Below are positions 8,866 to 17,526 of a stretch of 64,000 bases of DNA, piece after piece. The stretch is taken from positions 1-64,000 of the forward strand of contig NZ_FZOW01000014.1 in the NCBI RefSeq assembly GCF_900188125.1. The letters run 5' to 3'. How positions within the stretch are numbered: position 1 is the first letter of the stretch; the number at the start of each line of letters is the position of its first letter. Position numbers and translations under genes: made by a program. Origin of the DNA: Rhodococcoides kyotonense (GTDB taxonomy: Bacteria > Actinomycetota > Actinomycetes > Mycobacteriales > Mycobacteriaceae). The notes under the pieces were generated by a model. That model saw only the letters and a program-made list of their open reading frames with translations. It was not told the origin of the DNA and made no database searches.

Positions 8866-9462
8866 GTGACCGACTTCATGCTTCCGATCGCAGGCGAGGA
8901 GACCGAGCGCTGCGACGCAGCCCGCAATCGCCGCCTTCTGCTGGACGCAGCAGCGGAACTCGTTGCCACGATAGGCGCAGACGCGGTGACGATGGACGGT
9001 CTCGCCGCCAAGGCCGGTGTGGGGAAGGGCACAGTCTTCCGCAGGTTCGGCAGCCGTTCGGGCCTCATGCAGGCGCTGCTGGACCACACCGAGAAAGACC
9101 TACAGGCAGCGTTCTTGTTCGGGCCTCCCCCACTCGGACCCGGCGCCGACCCCATCGACCGTCTCGTCGCATTCGGACGCGCACGCCTCGACCTCGTTCA
9201 GGTGCAGGGCGAGGTGATGCGCGCTGCCGAGAACTCACCCGAGCTGCGCTATTCCGCTCCCGCCCACATGGTCAACTACACCCACGTCCTGAACCTGCTC
9301 CGGTCTGCTGACGTGGACGGAGACCTCGAACTTCTGTCCTACGGCCTGCTGACCCCACTCGAAGCGACGCTCGTCCTCCATCAGTTCCGCGACCTCGGAA
9401 TGTCCATGGAACGCCTCGCCGACGGCTGGGAAGACTTGGTACGCAAAGCAACCCGGCCCTGA
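8866..9462 (+). CDS. TetR-family transcriptional regulator
   Basis: The 198-residue protein has a TetR N-terminal helix-turn-helix: RRLLLDAAAELVATIGADAV, then MDGLAAKAGVGKGTVFRRFG at about residues 45-64, followed by SRSGLMQALL. The C-terminal half is the variable ligand-binding domain. The GTG at 8866 gives the normal short lead before the first helix; a start at 8794 would add an unlikely tail and overlap the promoter. It is divergent from the FMN reductase gene and probably controls it; the inducer is unknown. A strong inverted repeat covers its stop codon. Confidence 0.88.
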   Translation: MTDFMLPIAGEETERCDAARNRRLLLDAAAELVATIGADAVTMDGLAAKAGVGKGTVFRRFGSRSGLMQALLDHTEKDLQAAFLFGPPPLGPGADPIDRLVAFGRARLDLVQVQGEVMRAAENSPELRYSAPAHMVNYTHVLNLLRSADVDGDLELLSYGLLTPLEATLVLHQFRDLGMSMERLADGWEDLVRKATRP

Positions 9463-9500
9463 GGCCCCGACCGACAACCTCAGGACAAGCGGGGCCTCAG
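9459..9500. terminator. Bidirectional terminator between tetR and fructosamine kinase genes
   Basis: CTGAGGCCCCG (9459-9469) and CGGGGCCTCAG (9490-9500) form a perfect 11-bp stem that contains the stop codons of both convergent genes. There is no T tract, so termination strength is uncertain. Confidence 0.55.
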
Positions 9501-10261
9501 GACAAGCGGGCCACCGCACCCGCAGCTCGACGCAACGCCACCCCGTACGCAGGACCGTGCCCTGCTGCGTGGACGGCCAGCGGATGCAGCTGATGCAGTG
9601 GAATGCGGTCCTCCCAGCCGTCTCGCAACGGATGCGTCGACCGGTAGCCGTCGACGATCTCCGACAGCATGGGGACACCGAACAGGGCGAGCATCGCCAG
9701 GTCGGTCTCTCGGTGCCCACCGTGGGCGGCGGGGTCGATCATGACGACGCCCGAATCCGTCCAGACGACGTTGCCCGTCCACAGATCTCCGTGGATCCGG
9801 GCGGGCGCGTCACCGTCGTCGAACGCACCAGCGGCGATGGGATCACATGCACGCTCGACGTCGGCAGCGTCCGAGGTGGAGATGTTGCCCGCGTCGACGG
9901 CGATCCGCAGGAACGGAAGGACACGTTCCGCGATGTAGAACGAGCCCCACGATGCATGTTCGACGCTCGACATGGGCCGGGCACCGATGAACATCTGACC
10001 GTCGAATCCGTCGGGGCTGCAACCGAATCCGCGAGCACCGGCGTCGTGAACCTGCGAGAGCCGTGCACCGAACTCGGTTGCGGCATCGGCCGAGGGCGAC
10101 GACGACACCAATCGCGCCAGGTCGATGTGGGTTCTGTCGACAGCGAGGACGTCGACGACTGCGCCTCCCCCGTCGCGGAGCCACCGAAGGCCTGCAGCTT
10201 CGGCCGCGAAGAAATCGGGGTGAGCACTGCGATCGGTCTTCGAGTACGTATCGGCAGACAT
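9497..10261 (-). CDS. Fructosamine kinase family protein
   Basis: Fructosamine kinases phosphorylate sugar adducts on amines so that the adduct falls off, a repair of protein glycation. The protein (254 residues from ATG 10261) has the kinase-like catalytic motif HGDLWTGNV and the metal-binding IDPAAHGGHRETDLAML, both diagnostic of this family. An in-frame GTG at 10282 would add seven residues; the ATG is preferred because family members begin close to SADTYSKTD. It is divergent from nadE, with 36 bases between start codons. Confidence 0.88.
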   Translation of the reverse strand: MSADTYSKTDRSAHPDFFAAEAAGLRWLRDGGGAVVDVLAVDRTHIDLARLVSSSPSADAATEFGARLSQVHDAGARGFGCSPDGFDGQMFIGARPMSSVEHASWGSFYIAERVLPFLRIAVDAGNISTSDAADVERACDPIAAGAFDDGDAPARIHGDLWTGNVVWTDSGVVMIDPAAHGGHRETDLAMLALFGVPMLSEIVDGYRSTHPLRDGWEDRIPLHQLHPLAVHAAGHGPAYGVALRRAAGAVARLS

Positions 10262-10297
10262 CGCGCCCAGACTACCGGCCACACCTAGGATGATCGA

Positions 10298-11143
10298 ATG
10301 GCACTTCTACGTTCGGAACTGCGCACTCGCATCCAGCGCGAGCTGGCGGTCCAGACCACCATCGATCCCGCTACGGAGATCACACGACGCGTCGACTTCC
10401 TGAAGGCGTATCTACGCGCGACGCCTGCGACGGGGTTCGTCCTCGGGATCAGTGGCGGACAGGACAGCACCCTGACAGGAAAGCTGTGTCAGCGCGCCGC
10501 CGAAGAACTGCGCAGCGAGGGCGCCGAGGCCCAGTTCCTCGCAGTGCGTCTGCCGTACGGCGTTCAGGCCGACGAGGCGGACGCCGAGGTCTCGCTGAAG
10601 TTCATCGACCCCGACCGCACCGTCACCGTCAACATCAAGGATGCAGCCGACGCCGCGGCAACTGCCGCCGCCCGCGCGCTCGGTACCGAGGCGACACGAG
10701 ATTTCGTGCGCGGCAACATCAAAGCCCGTGAGCGCATGGTTGCCCAGTACGCACTCGCCGGGGAGCTGGGGTATGTCGTCGTCGGCACCGATCATGCGGC
10801 CGAGGCAGTCACCGGCTTCTTCACCAAGTTCGGCGACGGAGGTGTCGACATCACGCCGCTGACGGGTCTCACCAAGCGACAGGGCGCAGCGCTGCTCCGC
10901 GAGCTCGGCGCGCCCGAGAGCACGTGGAAGAAGGTGCCCACCGCGGACCTCGAGGACGACCGGCCCGCTCTCCCCGACGAGGAAGCCCTCGGCGTGACGT
11001 ACACGCAGATCGACGATTACCTCGAAGGCAAGGACGTCGACGACGCCGTGGCCGACAAGCTCGAGCGGATGTTCTTGAACACCAGGCACAAACGCGCCGT
11101 TCCGGTCACACCGTTCGACGACTGGTGGACCACCGACAACTGA
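10298..11143 (+). CDS. nadE: NH3-dependent NAD+ synthetase
   Basis: NadE adenylates and amidates nicotinic acid adenine dinucleotide to NAD+. The 281-residue protein has the ATP-pyrophosphatase P-loop SGGQDST, then [20 protein letters not shown] and a C-terminal [19 protein letters not shown] end. It lacks the glutaminase domain of the long NadE found in mycobacteria, so it should use ammonia directly. A -10-like TAGGAT (10286-10291) ends six bases before the ATG, which suggests a leaderless mRNA. Confidence 0.95.
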   Translation: MALLRSELRTRIQRELAVQTTIDPATEITRRVDFLKAYLRATPATGFVLGISGGQDSTLTGKLCQRAAEELRSEGAEAQFLAVRLPYGVQADEADAEVSLKFIDPDRTVTVNIKDAADAAATAAARALGTEATRDFVRGNIKARERMVAQYALAGELGYVVVGTDHAAEAVTGFFTKFGDGGVDITPLTGLTKRQGAALLRELGAPESTWKKVPTADLEDDRPALPDEEALGVTYTQIDDYLEGKDVDDAVADKLERMFLNTRHKRAVPVTPFDDWWTTDN

Positions 11144-11161
11144 TCGGCAGGGTTCGGCAGA

Positions 11162-11404
11162 TCAACCCCCGGCGAACGGCGGCAGGACATCCACCCTGTC
11201 GCCGAACGTCGTGCTCTCGTCTCGTGTGAGGTCCTCGCCGACCAGGAAGGCCGACACACGCAGCACGTCCGACATGACGGTGCCATGGCGGTCGATCACG
11301 GCCGCCTTCAACGCGCCCAGGTCACTGCCCGGACGCAGATCGAACGTCTCCGTGGAGCACCCGGCCTTGTCGGCCGCTCCAGCGAAGTAACGAACCTCAA
11401 CCAC
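11162..11404 (-). CDS. moaD: Molybdopterin synthase sulfur-carrier subunit MoaD
   Basis: The 80-residue protein has the ubiquitin-like fold of Moa[15 protein letters not shown] at the start, [13 protein letters not shown] in the helix, and the C-terminal double glycine (PPFAGG) that carries the thiocarboxylate. With MoaE it converts precursor Z to molybdopterin. The GTG start at 11404 overlaps the end of moaA by 8 bases, so translation is probably coupled. The MoaE subunit is encoded on the other strand of the same cluster. Confidence 0.9.
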   Translation of the reverse strand: MVEVRYFAGAADKAGCSTETFDLRPGSDLGALKAAVIDRHGTVMSDVLRVSAFLVGEDLTRDESTTFGDRVDVLPPFAGG

Positions 11405-12464
11405 CGATTGCTCCCATGCTTCGTGCGGGAGGTACGAAGTCTGCAGCGTCGATTCCGTGTCCGGCCCACTTGTTCCACATCGCGCCGCGCCAGATGTCGG
11501 CGATGTCCTCGTCGGACGCGCCCCCGCGCAGCGCCGCACGCAGATCCGTCTCGGAGTCGCTGAACAAGCACGAGCGAACCGTGCCCTCCGCGGTGATACG
11601 CGTGCGGTCGCAGTCCGAGCAGAACGACCTGGTGACCGATGCGATGATTCCGACCGTGTCGGTGGTTCCGTCGACGGCCCACTCCTCGGCGGGCGCGGAC
11701 GGGTCCTCTCGGCCGACCTCGCGCAGGTCGAAGCGGGCAGACAGAACATCGAGGAGTTGCTCCGCGTCGAGCATGCGGGAGCGGGCCCACTCGTGGTCCG
11801 CGTCGAGCGGCATCTGTTCGATGAAGCGCAGCCGTACGCCCTCGTTCAAGCACCATTCGAGCAGATCTGCTGCGCCGTGCAGTGTTTCGGGCATCAGCAC
11901 GGCATTGACCTTCACCGGGGTCAGACCTGCGCGTCGCGCTGCACGAATGCCCGCGAGGACCGACGGAAGGCGATCCCGACGCGTCAGTTCCGCGAAATGC
12001 GCCCGATCGATCGAATCGAGCGAGACGTTGACTCGGTGCAGACCCGCAGCGGCGAGGCTGTCCGCGCGATGTTCGAGCCCGACGGCGTTGGTCGTCATCG
12101 CCAGCGGCACACTGGGCGCGCGCTCGGAGGTCCGCGCGAGGATGTCGGCGAGATCGGCACGCATCAGCGGCTCACCGCCGGTGAACCGAACTTCCTCGAC
12201 ACCGAGTCGAGAGACCGCGACATCGACGAGCCGAGCGATCTCGGTCGGCGTCAGCAGGTCCGGCGCCGGGATCGGCGGTAGGCCCTCCTCCGGCATGCAG
12301 TACGTGCAACGCAGCGAGCACTTCTCGGTGATCGAGATACGAAGATCGCGCGCCACGCGGCCGAAACGGTCGATCAGCGTGGGCACGTCAGGCCGGTCGT
12401 CGACAGTCGGAGCTGCACTCTTCACAGAAGGGATGCCGAGTCCGACGACACTGGTGACGGTCAT
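11397..12464 (-). CDS. moaA: GTP 3',8-cyclase MoaA (radical SAM)
   Basis: MoaA carries out the first step of molybdenum cofactor synthesis, converting GTP to 3',8-cyclo-dihydro-GTP. The N-terminal radical SAM cluster is Cys49-x3-Cys53-x2-Cys56 (KCSLRCTYC). The second, substrate-binding cluster is seen as [18 protein letters not shown] near the C-terminus, and the protein ends in the required Gly-Gly (GAIGG). The ATG at 12464 follows GGAAAGAAGG; a longer frame upstream is not coding. Length, 355 residues, is normal. It is cotranscribed with moaD and divergent from moeA. Confidence 0.96.
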   Translation of the reverse strand: MTVTSVVGLGIPSVKSAAPTVDDRPDVPTLIDRFGRVARDLRISITEKCSLRCTYCMPEEGLPPIPAPDLLTPTEIARLVDVAVSRLGVEEVRFTGGEPLMRADLADILARTSERAPSVPLAMTTNAVGLEHRADSLAAAGLHRVNVSLDSIDRAHFAELTRRDRLPSVLAGIRAARRAGLTPVKVNAVLMPETLHGAADLLEWCLNEGVRLRFIEQMPLDADHEWARSRMLDAEQLLDVLSARFDLREVGREDPSAPAEEWAVDGTTDTVGIIASVTRSFCSDCDRTRITAEGTVRSCLFSDSETDLRAALRGGASDEDIADIWRGAMWNKWAGHGIDAADFVPPARSMGAIGG

Positions 12465-12573
12465 GCACACCTTCTTTCCACGCAGCCGGGATGGTCGAAA
12501 CTTCTTCCAGTATGCCGTTCCGGTGAGACTCCACACGATCGGCGTCTCGAATGCCCGCCTAGGATCGGTTGTC

Positions 12574-12618
12574 ATGACGACTCGTCTTGCCTCGATCGCC
12601 CCGGCGTGGCCCGCGTGA
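12574..12618 (+). other. Possible leaderless 14-codon leader ORF before moeA
   Basis: An ATG at 12574 lies 8 bases after a -10-like TAGGAT (12560-12565), close to the expected transcription start, and opens a frame [14 protein letters not shown]. Its TGA overlaps a GTG at 12615 that is an in-frame start for moeA (GTGA). This would couple moeA translation to a leaderless mini-ORF. Alternatively the region is just the 5' end of moeA mRNA. Confidence 0.35.
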
Positions 12619-13799
12619 GCGCGGTCTCCGTCGAGGACCACATCAGCCGCGTCCGCGGACTTCTGCAGCCGATGGTGGACCGACCGGCCGAATCGGTGTC
12701 GGTTGCCGACGCACTCGGTCGCGTCGCGCTCGTGGACGTCGCGTCGCCGGTGGATCTGCCTCTGTTCCGGAACTCCCAGATGGACGGTTATGCCGTGCGC
12801 TCGGCCGAGGTTGCCGCAGTACCCGTCACGTTGCGCGTGGTCGGCACGGTGGCTGCAGGCGACGCACACACCGATCTCGTCGAGCCGGGCACCGTGCTGA
12901 AGATCATGACGGGCGCCCCGGTGCCCGAGGGTGCCGACGCGATCGTCCCGGTCGAGAACACGATCGCCGACGGAGACCACGTCACCATCGACACTTCACG
13001 CGAGCCCGGCGAGTACATCCGCGAGCAGGGCAGCGACGTACGCGCAGGCATGCTGTTGGTCCGCGCGGGCCAGGTCCTCGAACCGCGACACATTGCGGTG
13101 CTGGCCGCAGTCGGCTTGTCGCACATCGACGTTCGCAGCCGGCCACGGGTCGCGGTGATCACCACCGGGGCAGAATTGGTCGACGCGGGGACCGAGCTAC
13201 GACCCGGACAGATCTACGACTCCAACGGCATCACCCTCGCCGCGCACCTGGCTGCGAACGGCGCCGACGTCGTCGCGGTGCTCCGCAGCTCGGACGAACC
13301 CGAGACGTTTCGACGCGTCCTGTCGGAGGCGGTGGCAGCAGCCGAGCTCGTCATCACATCCGGCGGCGTCTCGAAGGGTGACTTCGAAGTGGTGAAGGAC
13401 GTACTGGCGCCGATGGGAGGGGTGTTCGGATCGGTGCGCATGCAGCCCGGCGGTCCGCAGGGAACGGCAGTCGTCGACGGTGTGCCGGTCCTGAACTTCC
13501 CGGGCAACCCCGTCAGTACCGTCGTCTCGTTCGTTGTGTTCGCTCGCGACATCGTTCGGGAAGCAGCGGGTCTGGAACCACTTCCGACGCGTCCGGTCCC
13601 ACTGAAGACTGCCATCGACTCCATTCCGGGAAAACGCCAGTTCCTCCGTGGCGCAGTGCAGGACGGGCACGTGTCTCTCATCGCCGGACCCGGATCGCAC
13701 CTGGTCGCGGCGATGGCGTGGGCCGACGTTCTCGTCGACGTGGGCGCCGACATCACCTCCCTCGACGCGGGCACCGACGTACCGGTGGTGACGTTGTGA
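12606..13799 (+). CDS. moeA: Molybdopterin molybdotransferase MoeA
   Basis: MoeA inserts molybdate into adenylated molybdopterin. The 397-residue protein shows the family blocks [32 protein letters not shown], the MoCF-binding [17 protein letters not shown] and [15 protein letters not shown]. The start may be GTG 12606 or GTG 12615; the latter overlaps a small leader ORF and would be translationally coupled. The stop codon overlaps the GTG of the moaC-moaB fusion gene, so moeA, moaCB and moaE form one operon divergent from moaA-moaD. Confidence 0.95.
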   Translation: MARVSAVSVEDHISRVRGLLQPMVDRPAESVSVADALGRVALVDVASPVDLPLFRNSQMDGYAVRSAEVAAVPVTLRVVGTVAAGDAHTDLVEPGTVLKIMTGAPVPEGADAIVPVENTIADGDHVTIDTSREPGEYIREQGSDVRAGMLLVRAGQVLEPRHIAVLAAVGLSHIDVRSRPRVAVITTGAELVDAGTELRPGQIYDSNGITLAAHLAANGADVVAVLRSSDEPETFRRVLSEAVAAAELVITSGGVSKGDFEVVKDVLAPMGGVFGSVRMQPGGPQGTAVVDGVPVLNFPGNPVSTVVSFVVFARDIVREAAGLEPLPTRPVPLKTAIDSIPGKRQFLRGAVQDGHVSLIAGPGSHLVAAMAWADVLVDVGADITSLDAGTDVPVVTL

Positions 13800-14794
13800 G
13801 CGGATTCTCCCATCTCGATTCCGAGGGTCGGGCGCGCATGGTCGACGTCTCGAGCAAAGCCGATACCACCCGAATCGCCGTCGCTGCAGGCGAATTGGCG
13901 ACGACGGCAGAGGTCGTCGCCCTCGTTCGTGCCGACGGTATGCCGAAAGCCGACGTGCTCGCGACGGCCCGCATCGCCGGAATCTCGGGCGCGAAGAAGA
14001 CGTCCGAGCTGATTCCGCTGTGCCATCAACTGGCACTGTCGTCGGTCGACGTCCGATTCGGATTCACCGACACCACCATCACCGTCGAAGCAACGGCGAA
14101 GACGACCGGACCGACGGGCGTCGAGATGGAGGCCCTGACAGCCGTCGCCGTCGCCGGACTCACGCTGCACGACATGGTCAAAGCCGTGGATCCGGCTGCG
14201 ACGATGAACGGAGTCCGGTTGCTGACCAAGGAAGGCGGCAAGCGTGGCAGGTGGTCACGTGACACCGCTGCTGCCCCTGCGCCCGAACCGGCAGATCCAC
14301 GATCGGCCACAGTGCTCGTCGCATCCACCGGTGGCGCACGGGGAACACGCGAGGACACGACGGGGCCCGCGATAGCCCGGTGGCTCACCGAGCGGGGCTT
14401 CACCGTGCGCGGCCCCCTCGTCTACGCCGACGCCGACATCTCCGAGGGTCTGACCGACGCGCTCTCCACCAGACCATCGCTGGTCATCAGCACCGGAGGT
14501 ACGGGTGTGTCCCCGACCGACGCCACCCCGGAAGCGACTGCGGCCGTACTCGACCGCGAACTCCCCGGTGTCGCCGACGCCATTCGTTCGAAGGGCACCG
14601 CGGTCACCCCACACGCGAGTTTGAGCCGAGGACTCGCCGGGCTGGCCGGGCCGACGGTCGTCGTCAACCTTCCCGGGTCGCCCGGAGGCGTGAAAGACGG
14701 CCTCGCAGTACTGGATCCGATCGTCGACCACTTGCTGGCGCAGGTGTCCGGCGGCGGTCTGCACGACGACGCATCAGAAAGTGAACGATCATGA
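13796..14794 (+). CDS. moaCB: Fused MoaC-MoaB molybdenum cofactor enzyme
   Basis: This 332-residue protein joins two pathway enzymes. Residues 1 to about 155 are MoaC, cyclic pyranopterin monophosphate synthase, with ARMVDVSSKADTTRIAVA, LIPLCHQLALSSVDV and PTGVEMEALTAVAVAGLTLHDM-type blocks. After an Ala/Pro linker (AAAPAPEPADP), residues about 167-320 are a MoaB/MogA domain, molybdopterin adenylyltransferase, with ISTGGTGVSPTDATPEATAA and NLPGSPGGVKDGL. The GTG at 13796 overlaps the moeA stop, and the gene end overlaps the moaE start. The fusion should place early and late pathway steps on one chain. Confidence 0.93.
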   Translation: MSGFSHLDSEGRARMVDVSSKADTTRIAVAAGELATTAEVVALVRADGMPKADVLATARIAGISGAKKTSELIPLCHQLALSSVDVRFGFTDTTITVEATAKTTGPTGVEMEALTAVAVAGLTLHDMVKAVDPAATMNGVRLLTKEGGKRGRWSRDTAAAPAPEPADPRSATVLVASTGGARGTREDTTGPAIARWLTERGFTVRGPLVYADADISEGLTDALSTRPSLVISTGGTGVSPTDATPEATAAVLDRELPGVADAIRSKGTAVTPHASLSRGLAGLAGPTVVVNLPGSPGGVKDGLAVLDPIVDHLLAQVSGGGLHDDASESERS

Positions 14795-15204
14795 CCACAA
14801 CACTCGCGCGCATTTCGGCGGAACCGATCGACACCGCGACCGTCGAGGACGCCGTGTCCGGACCCGAGCACGGCGCTGTCGTGCTCTTCACTGGCGTCGT
14901 CCGCAATCACGATGGCGGACAATCGGTTTCCGCGCTCGAATATCAACCGCATCCGGACGCCGAACGTTTCCTCGCGAAGTGCTGCGCCGACGTGGCGTCG
15001 GAATCCGGGCTTCCGGTGGCCGCAGTGCACCGCGTCGGTGACCTCGTCGTCGGCGACGTCGCACTCGTCGCCGCCGTCGCGTCCGCGCATCGGGCGGAGG
15101 CCTTCGCAACCTGCGCGACGCTCGTCGAGCGCATCAAGTCCGAAGTGCCGATCTGGAAGCGTCAACACTTCGCTGCGGGCACGTCGGAGTGGGTCGGCCT
15201 CTGA
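14791..15204 (+). CDS. moaE: Molybdopterin synthase catalytic subunit MoaE
   Basis: MoaE forms the large subunit of molybdopterin synthase and receives sulfur from MoaD. The 137-residue protein has FTGVVRNHDGGQSVSALEYQ, the family's conserved substrate loop, and SAHRAEAFATCATLVERIK followed by the lysine-rich VPIWKRQ near the C-terminus. The ATG overlaps the moaCB stop (ATGA). It is the last gene of the plus-strand Moco operon and converges with the GTPase gene, only 7 bases away. Confidence 0.95.
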   Translation: MTTTLARISAEPIDTATVEDAVSGPEHGAVVLFTGVVRNHDGGQSVSALEYQPHPDAERFLAKCCADVASESGLPVAAVHRVGDLVVGDVALVAAVASAHRAEAFATCATLVERIKSEVPIWKRQHFAAGTSEWVGL

Positions 15205-15211
15205 CCGCTCG

Positions 15212-16252
15212 TCAGGACGGCGTGTAACGGTGCACCGGAAGCATCGCGGATGCGTCGGTGGCATCACCTGGCCGTCGCACACAGTCCAGGAGTCGCACCT
15301 CGGCGAGTTCGGTGTCGATCTCGGTGCCTATCAACACCATTCGAGTGACCCTTGGTTCGTCTGCAGTCCACCGCTCCGAGTACATTCGAATGTGCCGCCC
15401 CACGGTGTTCACCACGTACTTGCCGCGGTAGCCCTCGACGTCGAAGTACACGAATCCCTTGCTTCGGTACACGTCACCGGACGGACTCTCCAGTAACTCG
15501 ACGAACCGCCGCGGATCCATCGGATCGCCACTGACGAACACCGCGGACGAGTATCCGGCATGCAGATGCGTCGAGTGGTCGTCTTCCTCGTTCAGCAGTT
15601 CGTCGAACGACAACTGGCGTGCGACGGACCGGTCGGCAGTACGTTCGGGAACGTCGAACAACAGGTGCGCGTCGACCCTGCCGTGAGTCGTCTCCAGTAT
15701 CGGGACGTCGCCGACGATGTCGCGGACGGACTCGACCAGGCCGGTGCGATCGTGCTCGGACAGACGGTCGACCTTGTTGACGACCAGCAGATCCGCGAGC
15801 CGTAGATGGTGGTCGATCTCGGGATGCGCGGTCCGTGTCGCGGCGAACTCGACACCGTCGACGACGCCGACCAAGCCGCCGTACACGATGCGGGGGTTGT
15901 CACTGGCCAGCACCAGACGAATCAGATTTCTCGGCTCGGCCAGACCGCTGGCTTCGACGACGATGACGTCGATGTTGGACGAACTGCTCGCGAGAGCGTC
16001 GAACATGGCGTCCATGTCTGCGACATCGACTGCGCAGCACAGACATCCGTTGCCGAGCGACACCATCGAATCGACCTGTCCGGCCACCATCATGGAATCG
16101 ATGTTGATGGAACCGAAGTCGTTGACGACGACACCGATCCTGATGCCCCGGTTGTTGCGCAACAAGTGGTTCAGCAGGGTCGTCTTGCCCGCACCCAGAA
16201 AACCGGAGACGAGTACGACGGGGATTCTTCGGTTCTCTCGCGTGCGCGCCAC
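15212..16252 (-). CDS. COG0523/CobW-family GTPase, probable metallochaperone
   Basis: G3E GTPases of this family deliver metal, usually zinc, to target enzymes. Residues 15-29 hold the Walker A motif SGFLGAGKTTLLNHLL, the GCLCC metal-binding motif (CxCC) sits at about residues 73-77, and NKVD gives base specificity. A C-terminal CobW domain follows, ending near residue 346. The GTG at 16252 starts MARTRENRRIPVVLVSGF. It is 11 bases downstream of a zinc-dependent amidase gene, so the two are likely cotranscribed. Which metal and client are involved is inference; no Zur box is visible upstream of the pair. Confidence 0.85.
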   Translation of the reverse strand: MARTRENRRIPVVLVSGFLGAGKTTLLNHLLRNNRGIRIGVVVNDFGSINIDSMMVAGQVDSMVSLGNGCLCCAVDVADMDAMFDALASSSSNIDVIVVEASGLAEPRNLIRLVLASDNPRIVYGGLVGVVDGVEFAATRTAHPEIDHHLRLADLLVVNKVDRLSEHDRTGLVESVRDIVGDVPILETTHGRVDAHLLFDVPERTADRSVARQLSFDELLNEEDDHSTHLHAGYSSAVFVSGDPMDPRRFVELLESPSGDVYRSKGFVYFDVEGYRGKYVVNTVGRHIRMYSERWTADEPRVTRMVLIGTEIDTELAEVRLLDCVRRPGDATDASAMLPVHRYTPS

Positions 16253-16263
16253 GCCCCGAGAGG

Positions 16264-17286
16264 CTACTCGGGTACCAGAATCTGCTGCAGCAGGCCCTGC
16301 GCGAAGTCGGACACGGCATCGACGTTGTCCTCGGTGACCAGGTCGGACAGCCCGTCGACACCGACCGAATCGATGTACGGCGCAACTCCAGCGAGCACCT
16401 GTGACAGAGCGGTGGTATCGGTGGACGCGGTGGTGCGGGGCGACGGCGATTCGGACGCCACCGGGCTCTTCGCGACGGTATCTGCCGCCGACGCTTCTGC
16501 CGCGGTGTCCGGACCGAGCAGGTAGTCGATGACGCCCGTCGACAGCGCGATCGCGTGCTTCAGCTGGCCCTCGGTACTTTCCAGTTCGGCAGCGTCGTCC
16601 GGGTTCGATCCGTTGCCCATTTCGACGAACACGAGCGGAACGCTCGTCAGCGCAGGTCCGGCGACGTCCGCACGCTCCTGGATGCCGTCGACCACTCCTG
16701 CGTAGTTGGCCGGTGAGAATCCAGCCCGCGTGTACGCGTCGCGCATGGCCGTCGATGCGGTACGACCGCCTCCAGACTGAGCCGCGTCGGCCGCGGCGTC
16801 GGGAATCGGCAGCGTCGGCACGATGAGATGGAACCCGTGCTTGTCGGCGTCGGCACCGGTGGAAGTCGAGTCGGCGTGAATGCTGACGGCGACGTCGGCA
16901 CCCGACGCACTTGCGGCCCTTGCCCGGTCGTCGACGCATCCGCCCCAGCCCGAATCGTCGTCACGCGACAGCACGACGGTGGCGCCGAGGCTTTCGAGGC
17001 TCGATTGGACGAGCTTCGCTACGTTCCAGTTGATGGTGTGCTCGGGCACTCCGTCGACCGTCGTCATGCCGGTGGTCTGGCAGTCCTTGGTGCCGCCGCG
17101 CCCGTCGTCGACCTGTTTCCCGAGGTTCTCGCTGTGCCCTGTGCCTTGGTGGCCGGGATCGAGGAAGACCGTCTTACCGGCGAGCTCGGTACCGGTTGCC
17201 GGTTCGGCTGCGGCAATCCCGGGAGCCACGACGGCGGCTGCCAGTACTCCTGCGGACACGACACCGAGCAGAGCAGATCGTTTCAT
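16264..17286 (-). CDS. Secreted N-acetylmuramoyl-L-alanine amidase
   Basis: The protein cleaves the bond between muramic acid and the stem peptide in peptidoglycan. It begins MKRSALLGVVSAGVLAAAVV and ends its signal peptide near GIAAAEPA, so it is exported. The Amidase_3 zinc site is visible as DPGHQG, PEHTINWN and SIHAD, with the catalytic glutamate in VFVEMGN. A low-complexity Ala/Ser/Thr stretch precedes a C-terminal helical region. The ATG at 17286 is chosen because the signal peptide starts there. It resembles Rv3717, the stand-alone mycobacterial amidase. A G3E GTPase gene follows after 11 bases. Confidence 0.9.
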   Translation of the reverse strand: MKRSALLGVVSAGVLAAAVVAPGIAAAEPATGTELAGKTVFLDPGHQGTGHSENLGKQVDDGRGGTKDCQTTGMTTVDGVPEHTINWNVAKLVQSSLESLGATVVLSRDDDSGWGGCVDDRARAASASGADVAVSIHADSTSTGADADKHGFHLIVPTLPIPDAAADAAQSGGGRTASTAMRDAYTRAGFSPANYAGVVDGIQERADVAGPALTSVPLVFVEMGNGSNPDDAAELESTEGQLKHAIALSTGVIDYLLGPDTAAEASAADTVAKSPVASESPSPRTTASTDTTALSQVLAGVAPYIDSVGVDGLSDLVTEDNVDAVSDFAQGLLQQILVPE

Positions 17287-17526
17287 CCCGATGTGGACAC
17301 AGCCGGGCTCACCGCTGCGCCGCTCCCCTTCCACCATCGACTATCGACAGCCACTGCGCGCACACGGGCAACAGCAGACACTTCCGCACCAAGTGAAACA
17401 GACGGGTACTTCCGACACCAGCCCGCCGGGAGTTGGAAGACAATCGTGAGCGTGCCGTGACCGAAACGTAGCCGCGGTTCCCCCGAACCGGTCACGGGGG
17501 CCGATCGTGAGCGGTAGAACCACTAC

